The translations under genes were made by a program, and so were the position numbers. From Streptomyces sp. BA2 (GTDB taxonomy: Bacteria > Actinomycetota > Actinomycetes > Streptomycetales > Streptomycetaceae), in contig NZ_WSRO01000002.1 in assembly GCF_009769735.1 (NCBI RefSeq), positions 7,613,001 to 7,677,000 of the forward strand: 64,000 nt of DNA. Reading direction: 5' to 3'. Shown piece after piece: positions 9,230-17,359 of the stretch; within the stretch, counting starts at the first letter, position 1, and each line of letters opens with the position of its first letter. Below the pieces are notes generated by a model, which was given only the letters and a program-made list of their open reading frames with translations, searched no databases and was not told the origin of the DNA.

Positions 9230-10063
9230 ATGAAGATCCTGATCAGCGCAGACATGGAGGGGGCCACGGGTGTCACGTGGCCGGCCGACGTGCTGCCCGG
9301 TACGCCACAGTGGGAGCGGTGCCGTTCGATGTTCACATCGGACGTCAACGCCGCTGTGCTCGGCTTCTTCGACGGGGGCGCCGACGAGGTGCTCGTCAAC
9401 GAAGCGCACTGGACCATGCGCAATCTGCTCCTCGAGGACCTCGACGAGCGGGCCGAGATGCTCACCGGGCGGCACAAGTCCCTCTCCATGGTGGAGGGCG
9501 TCCAGCACGACGACGTGGACGGCATCGCCTTCATCGGCTACCACGCGGGCGCCGGCATGGAGGGGGTGCTCGCGCACACCTACCTCGCCAACTCGATCAC
9601 CGGTGTGTGGGTCAACGGCGACCGGGCCAGCGAGGGGCTGCTGAACTCCCATGTCGTCGCTGAGTACGGTGTGCCCGTCGTCCTGGTCACCGGTGACGAC
9701 CTGGCCTGCGAGGACGCCCTCGGCTATGCGCCGGGCGCGCTGAAGGTCGCCGTCAAGGACCACGTGTCGCGGTACGCGGCGGTCTGCCGCACCCCGCGGC
9801 GGACCGCCTCCGACATCCGGGCCGCGGCGAAGGCGGCGGCGCCGCTCGCGGTGCGCCGCGATCCGGTCCAGGGCGGCCCGTTCACCGTAGAGGTCGAATT
9901 CGACGCCGAGCATCTGTCCATGGCGTCCACCGTGGTGCCGGGCGTGCGGCGCACCGGCGAGCGGAAGATCGCGTACACCAGCGACACCATGTACGAGGGC
10001 ATTCGTACGTTCAAGGCGGTCACGACGATCGCATCGGCGGCTGTGGAGGAACAGTATGGCTGA
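9230..10063 (+). CDS. M55 family D-aminopeptidase (DppA-like)
   Basis: The product is 277 aa. It carries the metal-binding set of Bacillus DppA in the same order and spacing: SADMEG (Asp8, Glu10), NEAHW (His60), GYHAGAG (His105) and Glu135, with a further His in LAHTY. M55 enzymes are zinc-dependent decameric D-aminopeptidases that release D-Ala from D-Ala-D-Ala and related peptides in the cytoplasm. Its stop overlaps the start of the M20 peptidase by 8 bp. A role in recycling D-amino-acid peptides is inferred from family and from the S66 gene downstream. Confidence 0.93.
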   Translation: MKILISADMEGATGVTWPADVLPGTPQWERCRSMFTSDVNAAVLGFFDGGADEVLVNEAHWTMRNLLLEDLDERAEMLTGRHKSLSMVEGVQHDDVDGIAFIGYHAGAGMEGVLAHTYLANSITGVWVNGDRASEGLLNSHVVAEYGVPVVLVTGDDLACEDALGYAPGALKVAVKDHVSRYAAVCRTPRRTASDIRAAAKAAAPLAVRRDPVQGGPFTVEVEFDAEHLSMASTVVPGVRRTGERKIAYTSDTMYEGIRTFKAVTTIASAAVEEQYG

Positions 10064-11408
10064 GGAGCAGCCGGGGCATCAGGCCACCGGACACGTCGAC
10101 GGGCAGGCGCTCGACGAGGTCGTCCGGTTCACCTCCGAACTCATCCGCATCGACACCACGAACCGGGGCAGCGGCGACTGCCACGAGCGGCCGGCCGCCG
10201 AGTACGCCGCCGAGCGCCTCGCCGGAGCCGGGCTCGAACCGACGCTCCTGGAGCGGACACCGGGCCGTACGAACGTGGTCGCACGCATCGAGGGCACCGA
10301 CCCCTCGGCCGACGCGCTGCTCGTGCACGGCCACCTGGACGTCGTGCCCGCCGAAGCGGCCGACTGGAGCGTGGCCCCCTTCTCCGGGGAGATCCGCGAC
10401 GGTGTCGTGTGGGGCCGCGGCGCCATCGACATGAAGAACATGGACGCGATGATCCTGTCCGTGGTGCGCGGCTGGGCGCGCGCGGGGGTGCGGCCCCGGC
10501 GGGACATCGTGATCGCGTTCACCGCCGACGAGGAGGCGAGCGCCGAGGACGGGTCCGGGTTCCTCGCAGATCAGCACGCGCCGCTCTTCGAGGGATGCAC
10601 GGAAGGCATCAGCGAGTCCGGCGCCTTCACCTTCCACGACGGCCGCGGCAATCAGCTCTACCCCATCGCGGCGGGGGAGCGCGGCACCGGGTGGCTCAAG
10701 CTGACCGCGCGCGGCAAGGCCGGCCACGGCTCGAAGGTGAACCACAACAACGCCGTGAGCAAGCTGGCGGCCGCGATCGCCCGCATCGGTGAACACCGCT
10801 GGCCGGTGCGGCTCACGCCGACGGTCCGGGCCTCCCTGACCGAACTGGCCGCGCTGTACGGGGAACAGGCCGACCTGGACAGGCCCGGGTTCGACATGGA
10901 CGCGCTCCTGGAGAAGCTCGGCCCGGCCGCCGACCTCGTCGAGCCGACCGTGCGGGGCAGCGCCAACCCGACGATGCTGCAAGCCGGTTACAAGGTCAAC
11001 GTGATCCCGGGGGAGGCCGTCGCCTACGTGGACGGCCGGTATCTGCCGGGTGGCGAGGAAGAGTTCGCCGCCACCCTTGACCGGCTCACCGGTGTGGACG
11101 TCGACTGGGAGTTCCACCACCGTGAGGTGGCGCTGCAGGCGCCGGTCCGCTCGTCGACGTACGCGAAGATGCGGGCAGCCGTCGAGGAGTTCGCACCCGA
11201 GGGACGGGTCGTGCCGTACTGCATGTCCGGCGGCACGGACGCCAAGCAGTACTCGCGACTCGGCATCACCGGCTACGGCTTCTCGCCGCTGAGGACACCG
11301 GAGGGCTTCGACTACCAAGCGCTCTTCCACGGAGTCGACGAGTGCGTGCCGGTCGACGCGCTGCACTTCGGCGTCCGCGTGCTCGACCGCTATCTGAGAA
11401 CGGCCTAG
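10056..11408 (+). CDS. M20 family metallopeptidase (ArgE/DapE/CPG2 type)
   Basis: The product is 450 aa; ATG 10056 overlaps the previous gene and follows GGAGGAA. Metal and catalytic residues are visible: HGHLDV (His93, Asp95), GAIDMKN (bridging Asp125) and ADEE (Glu159 general base, Glu160 ligand), plus a dimerisation insert containing GKAGHGSKVN. The family comprises di-zinc exopeptidases or deacylases acting on small peptides or N-acyl amino acids. Tight coupling to the M55, S9 and S66 peptidases suggests a shared peptide-degradation route. Confidence 0.92.
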   Translation: MAEEQPGHQATGHVDGQALDEVVRFTSELIRIDTTNRGSGDCHERPAAEYAAERLAGAGLEPTLLERTPGRTNVVARIEGTDPSADALLVHGHLDVVPAEAADWSVAPFSGEIRDGVVWGRGAIDMKNMDAMILSVVRGWARAGVRPRRDIVIAFTADEEASAEDGSGFLADQHAPLFEGCTEGISESGAFTFHDGRGNQLYPIAAGERGTGWLKLTARGKAGHGSKVNHNNAVSKLAAAIARIGEHRWPVRLTPTVRASLTELAALYGEQADLDRPGFDMDALLEKLGPAADLVEPTVRGSANPTMLQAGYKVNVIPGEAVAYVDGRYLPGGEEEFAATLDRLTGVDVDWEFHHREVALQAPVRSSTYAKMRAAVEEFAPEGRVVPYCMSGGTDAKQYSRLGITGYGFSPLRTPEGFDYQALFHGVDECVPVDALHFGVRVLDRYLRTA

Positions 11409-11441
11409 GGAACACAACCGATCATGGGGGAAGAGAAGGAC

Positions 11442-13439
11442 ATGATGGAGACCCAGGCTTACGGATCATGGCCGTCGCCCATCGACGCGGCGCTCGCCGC
11501 CGCCCACGACGGCTCCCCGGGCCACGTGGGCTTCGTCGGGGACGAGGCGTGGTGGACCGAGCCGCGGCCCGCCGAAGGCGGCAGGCGCGCCCTGGTGCGG
11601 CGGCGTCCGGACGGCACGGAGGAGTCCGTGCTGCCCGAGCCGTGGAACGTGCGCAGCCGGGTCATGGAGTACGGGGGGCGTTCCTGGGCCGGGGCCGAGG
11701 GCAGTGACGGGCCGCTGGTCGTGTTCGCCAACTTCGCGGACCAGCGCCTGTACGCGTACGCGCCCGACACCCCCGGAGCCGTGCCGCGCCCGCTGACCCC
11801 GCTCTCCGACGTGGGCGGCGGCCTGCGGTACATCGACCCGTGCGTGCACCTGGACCGGGGCGAGGTCTGGTGCGTCCTGGAGGAGTTCACGGGGGAGGGG
11901 CCGACCGATGTGCGCAGAGTCGCCGTCGCCGTACCGCTCGACGGCTCGGCGGCCGGCGACCGCGCGGCGGTGCGCGAACTCTCCGACGACCGGCACCGGT
12001 TCATCACCGGGCCCCGCCTCTCACCGGACGGCGCCCGCGCGGCGTGGATCGCCTGGGACCACCCCCTGATGCCGTGGGACGGCACGGAGCTCCTGGTCGC
12101 CGAGGTCCGCGCGGACGGCACGTTCGGCGCGCCGCGCGTGTTCGCGGGCGGCCCGGAGGAGTCCATCGCGCAGGTGGAGTGGGCCGCCGACGGGCGCCTG
12201 CTCTTCGCGAGCGACCGCACGGGGTGGTGGAACCTCTACCGCGGTGACGCGTCCGACGGCGGGAGTTTCTCATCGGGACTGCCGGTCTGTCCGCGCGAGG
12301 AGGAGTTCGGCGGCCCGCTGTGGCAGATCGGCTCCGGCTGGTTCGCGCCCCTGGACAGCGGCCTCGTCGCCGTCGTGCACGGCAAGGGCGCCACCGCGCT
12401 CGGCGTGCTCGACCCGGAGACCGGCGAAGTCGTCGACGCGGCGGGCCCCTGGACCGAGTGGGCGGCGACCGTCGCGGTGAACGGCACCCGCACCGTCGGC
12501 GTCGCGGCGAGCCCCCGCAGCGCCTACGAGGTCGTGGAGCTGGACACCAGCACCGGCCGCGCCCGCGTGATCGGCGCCGCGCACGACGACCCGGTGGACA
12601 CCGCGTACTACCCCGAGCCGCGCATCCGCACCTTCAGCGGCCCGGCGGGCCGCGAGATCCACGCACACGTCTACCCCCCGCACCACCCGGCGTGCATGGC
12701 CCCCGACGAAGAACTCCCGCCGTACGTGGTGTGGGTGCACGGCGGCCCCACAAGCCGCTCCCCGCTCGTGCTCGACCTGGAGATCGCCTACTTCACCTCG
12801 CGAGGCATCGGCGTCGCCGAGGTCAACTACGGCGGCTCGACCGGCTACGGCCGCGCGTACCGCAACCGTCTGCGCGAGCAGTGGGGCATCGTCGACGTCG
12901 AGGACTGCGCGGCCGTCGCCCTGGCCCTGGCCGACGAGGGCACCGCCGACCGCGACCGCCTCGCGATCCGCGGCGGCAGCGCGGGCGGCTGGACCACGGC
13001 CGCCTCGCTGACCACGACGGACGTGTACGCCTGCGGCACGATCATCTACCCCGTGCTCGACCTCACGGAGTGGGCGGCAGGCGGCACCCACGACTTCGAG
13101 TCGCGGTATCTGGACTCGATGATCGGGCCCTTCGACGAGGTGCCCACGCGGTACGTGGAGCGTTCCCCCGCCGAGCACGCCGACCGGGTCAGCGTGCCCT
13201 TCCTGCTGCTCCAGGGGCTCGACGACGTGATCTGCCCGCCCGAACAGGCCGAGCGGTTCGTCTCCGAACTGGAGGGGCGTGGCGTGCCGTATGCCTACAT
13301 CGCCTTCGAGGGAGAGGGGCACGGATTCCGCCGCGCTGACACCCTGATCCGGGCCCTGGAGGCGGAACTCTCCCTGTACGCCCAGGTGTTCCGGCTGAAA
13401 CTGTCCGGCGCCGCGCCCACCCTGGAGCTCGCCAAGTGA
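11442..13439 (+). CDS. S9 family prolyl oligopeptidase / dipeptidyl aminopeptidase
   Basis: The product is 665 aa from ATG 11442; ATG 11424 is an equally possible in-frame start, with a GA-rich ribosome-site region between them. The N-terminal ~390 residues form a beta-propeller, with blade-like repeats such as RLSPDGARAAWIAWDHP. The C-terminal alpha/beta hydrolase domain has GGSAGGW (nucleophile Ser near 513), the acid in LQGLDDVICPP (near 594) and His in GEGHGF (near 627). It is probably cytoplasmic, since no signal peptide is present, and cleaves small peptides. The stop overlaps the GTG of the S66 gene (GTGA). Confidence 0.92.
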   Translation: MMETQAYGSWPSPIDAALAAAHDGSPGHVGFVGDEAWWTEPRPAEGGRRALVRRRPDGTEESVLPEPWNVRSRVMEYGGRSWAGAEGSDGPLVVFANFADQRLYAYAPDTPGAVPRPLTPLSDVGGGLRYIDPCVHLDRGEVWCVLEEFTGEGPTDVRRVAVAVPLDGSAAGDRAAVRELSDDRHRFITGPRLSPDGARAAWIAWDHPLMPWDGTELLVAEVRADGTFGAPRVFAGGPEESIAQVEWAADGRLLFASDRTGWWNLYRGDASDGGSFSSGLPVCPREEEFGGPLWQIGSGWFAPLDSGLVAVVHGKGATALGVLDPETGEVVDAAGPWTEWAATVAVNGTRTVGVAASPRSAYEVVELDTSTGRARVIGAAHDDPVDTAYYPEPRIRTFSGPAGREIHAHVYPPHHPACMAPDEELPPYVVWVHGGPTSRSPLVLDLEIAYFTSRGIGVAEVNYGGSTGYGRAYRNRLREQWGIVDVEDCAAVALALADEGTADRDRLAIRGGSAGGWTTAASLTTTDVYACGTIIYPVLDLTEWAAGGTHDFESRYLDSMIGPFDEVPTRYVERSPAEHADRVSVPFLLLQGLDDVICPPEQAERFVSELEGRGVPYAYIAFEGEGHGFRRADTLIRALEAELSLYAQVFRLKLSGAAPTLELAK

Positions 13440-14359
13440 TACCCCTGACGCGTCCCGCGCGGCTCACCCCCGGCGCGCGGGTCGCTGTCGTCGCGCCCAG
13501 CGGTCCCCTTCCGGAGGAGCGGCTCCAGACGGGGCTCGACATCCTGCGCGGCTGGGATCTGGAGCCGGTCGTCATGCCCCATGTCCTGGACGTGGACGGG
13601 CAGTTCGGCTACCTCGCGGGCACGGACGCCGACCGCGCCCGTGACCTCCAGGAGGCGTGGTGCGACCCTTCCGTCTCCGGGGTGCTCTGCGCGCGCGGCG
13701 GCTACGGCGCCCTGCGCATGGTGGAGTTGCTGGACTGGGCGGCGATGCGGGCGGCAGGTCCCAAAGTCTTCGTCGGCTACAGCGACATCACCACGCTGCA
13801 CGAGGCGTTCGCGGCGCGGATGGGGCTTGCGACGCTGCACGGCCCGATGGTCGCGGCCCTCGACTTCCTCAAGAGTGCTCGTGCGCAGGAGCACTTGAGG
13901 GCCACGCTCTTCGCACCCGAGCAGGTGCAGGTGATCGCGTCGAGCGGAGCCGCGCTCGTGCCCGGCCGCGCGCGGGGCGTCACGCTCGGCGGCTGCCTCT
14001 CCCTGCTCGCCTCGGACATCGGCGCCCCTGAGGTGCGCGCGTCGGCGCGGGGCGGGCTGCTCTTCCTTGAGGACATCGGCGAGGAGGCGTACCGCATCGA
14101 CCGCTACCTCACCCAACTCGCGCGCGCGGGCTGGCTGGAGGGGGTTCGCGGGGTCGCGCTCGGCTCGTGGGTGGACTGCGAGGCGTACGACACGGTGCGG
14201 GCGCTGCTGCTCGACCGCCTTGGCGGGCTCGGGGTGCCGATCGTCGAGGAGTTCGGGTTCGGGCACTGCGACGGGGCGTTGACGATTCCGTTCGGGGTGG
14301 CGGGTGAACTCGACGCTGACGCAGGGACGTTGACCCTTGACGTGCCCGCGCTGACGTGA
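13436..14359 (+). CDS. S66 family LD-carboxypeptidase (LdcA/MccF type)
   Basis: The product is 307 aa, with its GTG start overlapping the S9 stop by four bases (GTGA), so translation is coupled. The nucleophile elbow GYSDITTLHEAF (Ser116) is preceded by the CARGGYGALRM loop, and the Glu and His of the Ser-His-Glu triad lie in FLEDIGEEAYRIDR and FGHCDGALTIPFG. The family hydrolyses bonds after L-residues next to D-amino acids, as in murein tetrapeptide recycling, or cleaves microcin C-like amide bonds. It closes the four-peptidase operon. Confidence 0.93.
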   Translation: MIPLTRPARLTPGARVAVVAPSGPLPEERLQTGLDILRGWDLEPVVMPHVLDVDGQFGYLAGTDADRARDLQEAWCDPSVSGVLCARGGYGALRMVELLDWAAMRAAGPKVFVGYSDITTLHEAFAARMGLATLHGPMVAALDFLKSARAQEHLRATLFAPEQVQVIASSGAALVPGRARGVTLGGCLSLLASDIGAPEVRASARGGLLFLEDIGEEAYRIDRYLTQLARAGWLEGVRGVALGSWVDCEAYDTVRALLLDRLGGLGVPIVEEFGFGHCDGALTIPFGVAGELDADAGTLTLDVPALT

Positions 14360-14425
14360 GGCCGCACTCTCGCGGCCCGCGCTGAATCTCCGTCAATTCC
14401 CGGCGAGAAACTCCTGTCACGAGCG

Positions 14426-14485
14426 TTGACCCGCACCTGACACGTGTCACAGCATGACTCTGGCCGGTTACTTACCGGTCGGTAG
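14426..14485 (+). promoter_or_regulatory. Promoter/operator region of the secreted hydrolase
   Basis: TTGACC at 14426-14431 could be a -35 box. A perfect 12-bp palindrome TGACACGTGTCA lies at 14438-14449, and a second symmetric site TACCG-GT-CGGTA, typical of TetR-family operators, lies at 14473-14484. Short tandem repeats (TCGGCTG three times) follow before the GTG start at 14547. Assignments are inferred from sequence shape only. Confidence 0.4.
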
Positions 14486-14546
14486 TCGGTCGTCGGTAGT
14501 CGCCTCTCGGCTGTCGGCTGTCGGCTGTCCTCAGCGTGGAGGTCTC

Positions 14547-16373
14547 GTGTTCCGTCGTACCGCACCCCGTCGCTCCCGCTCCCGCTCCCGCTCCCTTTCT
14601 CGCGCCCGCGCGCCGCTCGCCCTCGCCGTCGGTGCCGCGCTGGCCGCGCCCCTGGCGCTCGCGGCCCCCGCGCCCGCGAGCGTTACCGGCCAATTCACCG
14701 TCACGCCGCTGAAGTTCACGGTCGACGCGGGCGGCAGGAGCTGCACCGTCGACGCCGACCTTTACCGCCCCGCCGGAGTGGACGCCGCGCACCCCGCCCC
14801 CGCCGTCCTCACCACCAACGGCTTCGGCGGCAGCAAGTCGGACGGCGGAACGGCGGCCACCGGCAAGGCCTTCGCCGAGCGCGGCTACGTCGGGCTCGTC
14901 TACTCAGGGCTCGGCTTCGGCAAGTCCGGCTGCCTGATCTCCCTCGACGATCCGAAGATCGACGGCAAGGCGGCATCCGGACTCGTCGACTTCCTCGCGG
15001 GCAAGCGCGCGGCCGACGACGGCACGACGGTCGACTACGTCACCAAGGACTCCGGAGCCGATCCGCGCGTCGGCATGATCGGCGGTTCCTACGGCGGGGC
15101 GATCCAGCTGGCGACGGCCGCGGTGGACCGCAGGGTCGACGCCCTCGTACCGATGATCACCTGGAACGACCTGGGCTATTCCCTCGACCCGAACAACGCG
15201 GCCGACCGCAGCGTCCCCGGCGCCTCCAAGTGGCAGTGGATGAACGGCTTCTACCTCATCGGCGAGGGCCAGCCGCTCCTCGAACCGAGCCTTGACCCCT
15301 CCCGCATCAACTCCCTCAGCTGCCTGCACTTCGTCACGAAGGCCTGCGAGACGATCCGTACGCTCAACTCGGGCCGCTACCCCGCCGACAAGACCGAGGC
15401 CCTCCAGGAGTACGCCCGCAGCGTCTCGCCCGTCTCCTACCTGCCGCAGGTCAAGGCGCCGACCCTGCTCATCCAGGGCCAGGCCGACAGCCTCTTCAAC
15501 CTCAACGAGGCGCAGGCGACGTACGAGACGCTCAAGGCGCAGGGCACCACGACGAAGATGATCTGGCAGTCCGCGGGGCACAGCGGCGGCCTCTCAGACC
15601 CGGCATCGGGCGAACTCAACCTCTCCGAGGGCAACTTGGAGACCAGCTACGTCGGCAAACGCGTCCTGTCCTGGTTCGACCGCTACCTCCAGCAGAAGAA
15701 GGGCGTCGACACCGGGCCCGCCTTCGCCTACTACCGGGACTGGGTCCCGAGCGACAGCGGGCCGAACGGTTCCTACGCGACCGCGTCGAAGGTGCCCGCC
15801 CTGAGCCAGAAGCTGTACCTGTCGGGTGACGGCAAGCTCGTCGATGCCCGCGAGAAGGTCGCGCGCGGCAGCCGCGAGTACCGCAACTGGCTCATCCCCA
15901 CCAGCCACTCCGAGAGCTCACTCGCAGGGCTCATCGGCCTGCCCGACCCGGCGCCGCGCGACACCAAGGGCACCTATCTCGGCTGGACGACGGAGCCGCT
16001 GACCGCCCCCGTGGACGTGGTGGGCTCCGCGAAGGCCACCCTGAAGGTCGTCTCGCCGAGAACCGAGCGCGTGCAGAACTCCGGCGACGCGGCCGACAAG
16101 CTGGTCCTCTTCGCCAAGCTGTACGACGTCGCGCCCGACGGCAAGAAGACGCTCGTGCACCGGCTCGTGGCGCCCGTGCGCGTGCCGGACGTGACGAAGC
16201 CGTTCACCGTGACGCTGCCGGGGATCGTGCACCGGTACGAGGCGGGGCACAAGCTGCAGTTCGTGGTGGCGGCGAGCGACGACGCGTACGGGGGCAACAG
16301 GGGAGTGAAGCCGGTGACCATCACGAGCGCCCCCGAGGACACCGGGACGATCGAGCTGCCCGTGGTGGGCTGA
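14547..16373 (+). CDS. Secreted CocE/X-Pro dipeptidyl-peptidase-like alpha/beta hydrolase
   Basis: The product is 608 aa from GTG 14547, preceded by GGAGG; an in-frame ATG at 14454 lacks a ribosome site. The N-terminus is a long Arg/Ser-rich n-region followed by a hydrophobic core and an AAPAPAS cleavage-like site, indicating export. The hydrolase domain has the nucleophile motif IGGSYGGA near residue 175 and an X-Pro dipeptidyl-peptidase C-terminal-type beta domain (about 450-608). The enzyme probably cleaves peptides or acyl esters outside the cell. It follows the four-peptidase operon but has its own promoter region, so it may feed peptides to that pathway. Confidence 0.85.
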   Translation: MFRRTAPRRSRSRSRSLSRARAPLALAVGAALAAPLALAAPAPASVTGQFTVTPLKFTVDAGGRSCTVDADLYRPAGVDAAHPAPAVLTTNGFGGSKSDGGTAATGKAFAERGYVGLVYSGLGFGKSGCLISLDDPKIDGKAASGLVDFLAGKRAADDGTTVDYVTKDSGADPRVGMIGGSYGGAIQLATAAVDRRVDALVPMITWNDLGYSLDPNNAADRSVPGASKWQWMNGFYLIGEGQPLLEPSLDPSRINSLSCLHFVTKACETIRTLNSGRYPADKTEALQEYARSVSPVSYLPQVKAPTLLIQGQADSLFNLNEAQATYETLKAQGTTTKMIWQSAGHSGGLSDPASGELNLSEGNLETSYVGKRVLSWFDRYLQQKKGVDTGPAFAYYRDWVPSDSGPNGSYATASKVPALSQKLYLSGDGKLVDAREKVARGSREYRNWLIPTSHSESSLAGLIGLPDPAPRDTKGTYLGWTTEPLTAPVDVVGSAKATLKVVSPRTERVQNSGDAADKLVLFAKLYDVAPDGKKTLVHRLVAPVRVPDVTKPFTVTLPGIVHRYEAGHKLQFVVAASDDAYGGNRGVKPVTITSAPEDTGTIELPVVG

Positions 16374-16511
16374 GCGTACGAGTCGCCCGGGACTCACCCG
16401 TACGGCCCACACCCCCACCCCGGAGGGGCATCCACCGCGCGCGAACCCGGTCCAGCTGCCCATGCTGGTCACCGGGGGAGGCCGGTCGAAGCTCCGAGGG
16501 AAGGTCCACGT

Positions 16512-16766
16512 ATGAGTCCCAGCAGCTCCACGGGCGGCGCGAAGGGCGGCTCGGGCGGCGGCGGTGGCGGTGGCGTCGTGACGCCGGGCAGGATCGTCGT
16601 CCTCGTGGTCGCCGTCCTCACCCTGGTCTTCATCTTCGAGAACACCCACCACACCAAGATCAGACTCCTGATCCCCGAGGTGACCATGCCGCTGTGGGTG
16701 GCGCTTCTCGGCACAGGCCTGATCGGCGCGCTGTGCGGGGCGTACTTCATGCGGCGGCGCAAGTGA
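16512..16766 (+). CDS. Small LapA-like (DUF1049) membrane protein
   Basis: The product is 84 aa. A Gly-rich cytoplasmic leader (residues 1-21) precedes two transmembrane helices (about 26-44 and 60-78) joined by ENTHHTKIRLLIPEV, the typical LapA/DUF1049 connector. It ends with the basic tail RRRK. The function is unknown; family members are linked to lipopolysaccharide or envelope assembly in other bacteria. The stop overlaps the GTG of the broken gene downstream. Confidence 0.85.
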   Translation: MSPSSSTGGAKGGSGGGGGGGVVTPGRIVVLVVAVLTLVFIFENTHHTKIRLLIPEVTMPLWVALLGTGLIGALCGAYFMRRRK

Positions 16767-16970
16767 GGACCCGGCTGAGGCGCGCGGGAGTCGTCGCGGG
16801 CGTCGCGGTCACGGTGGGTGCCATGACCGCCACGGTCGCGGCGGCGGCCGGGCCGCCGATGCCGGACTTCCGGGGAAAGGGCCTGGTCCGGGTCTTCTCG
16901 AACCTCGACTACCGCACCCGCGTGGACGTGAACGACGTCAGCGGCCACTGCCGGCACGTGCTGTGGCCGC
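16763..16970 (+). pseudogene. 5' remnant of a secreted PASTA-like protein gene
   Basis: GTG 16763 overlaps the LapA-like stop. It encodes a signal peptide (VVAGVAVTVGAMTATVAAAA) followed by PMPDFRGKGLVRVFSNLDYR...VDVNDVSG...HVLWP, which resembles the start of small exported actinobacterial PASTA-like proteins. From about 16965 the frame turns into compositionally odd His/Arg-rich sequence, while sense continues in another frame as an unrelated acetyltransferase end. I read this as a truncated gene; the open frame physically continues to 17191. Confidence 0.6.
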
Positions 16971-17156
16971 TCCATCGCCGGGTTCATCAGCATCAACAAC
17001 ATCGTCACCGGTACCTTCAGGTGCGGGGCGCTGGGATACGGCGCCTTCGCGCACGCGGCGGGCCGTGGCCTGATGAGCGAGGGGCTCGGACTCGTCACGC
17101 GGTATGCCTTCGACGTACTGGAACTGCACCGCCTGGAGATCAACGGTGGGCGCTGA
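16962..17156 (+). pseudogene. 3' remnant of a GNAT acetyltransferase gene
   Basis: In a different frame from the PASTA-like remnant, this stretch encodes SIAGFISINNIVTGTF, then GYGAFAHAAGRGLMSEGLG and ITRYAF-like LVTRYAFDVLELHRLEINGG, ending in TGA at 17154-17156. This is the acetyl-CoA-binding half (motifs A and B, R/GxxGxG/A region) of a RimJ/RimL-type N-acetyltransferase. There is no start codon or N-terminal half upstream, and the protein also ends early after motif B. It is a gene fragment joined by deletion or recombination near 16965-16970. Confidence 0.65.
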
Positions 17157-17226
17157 CCTCGGAGATGACAGAGCACGCAGGGCGCCGCTGAGCGGGGCGA
17201 AGTCCGGGGCGGGTCGGCAGCGTCCC

Positions 17227-17263
17227 GAAGAGGCGCGGGGAACTGCGCGACCAGCCACGACGG
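17227..17263. repeat. Dispersed intergenic repeat element, copy 1
   Basis: The core at 17232-17258 (GGCGCGGGGAACTGCGCGAC + CAGCCAC) is repeated, inverted and with one mismatch in 27, at 40521-40560. Both copies are intergenic. The sequence class is common between genes in Streptomyces chromosomes, but its role is unknown. The rest of the 203-bp gap 17157-17359 shows no gene. Confidence 0.6.
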
Positions 17264-17359
17264 ACCCGCAGGTGTGGTACCGGACCTCCAGCGGAGCGCT
17301 CGCCTTTGCTTAATCCTGACTGGGATAGCCCCTGGTCGGGACGGCGCAGACCGTGTTCC

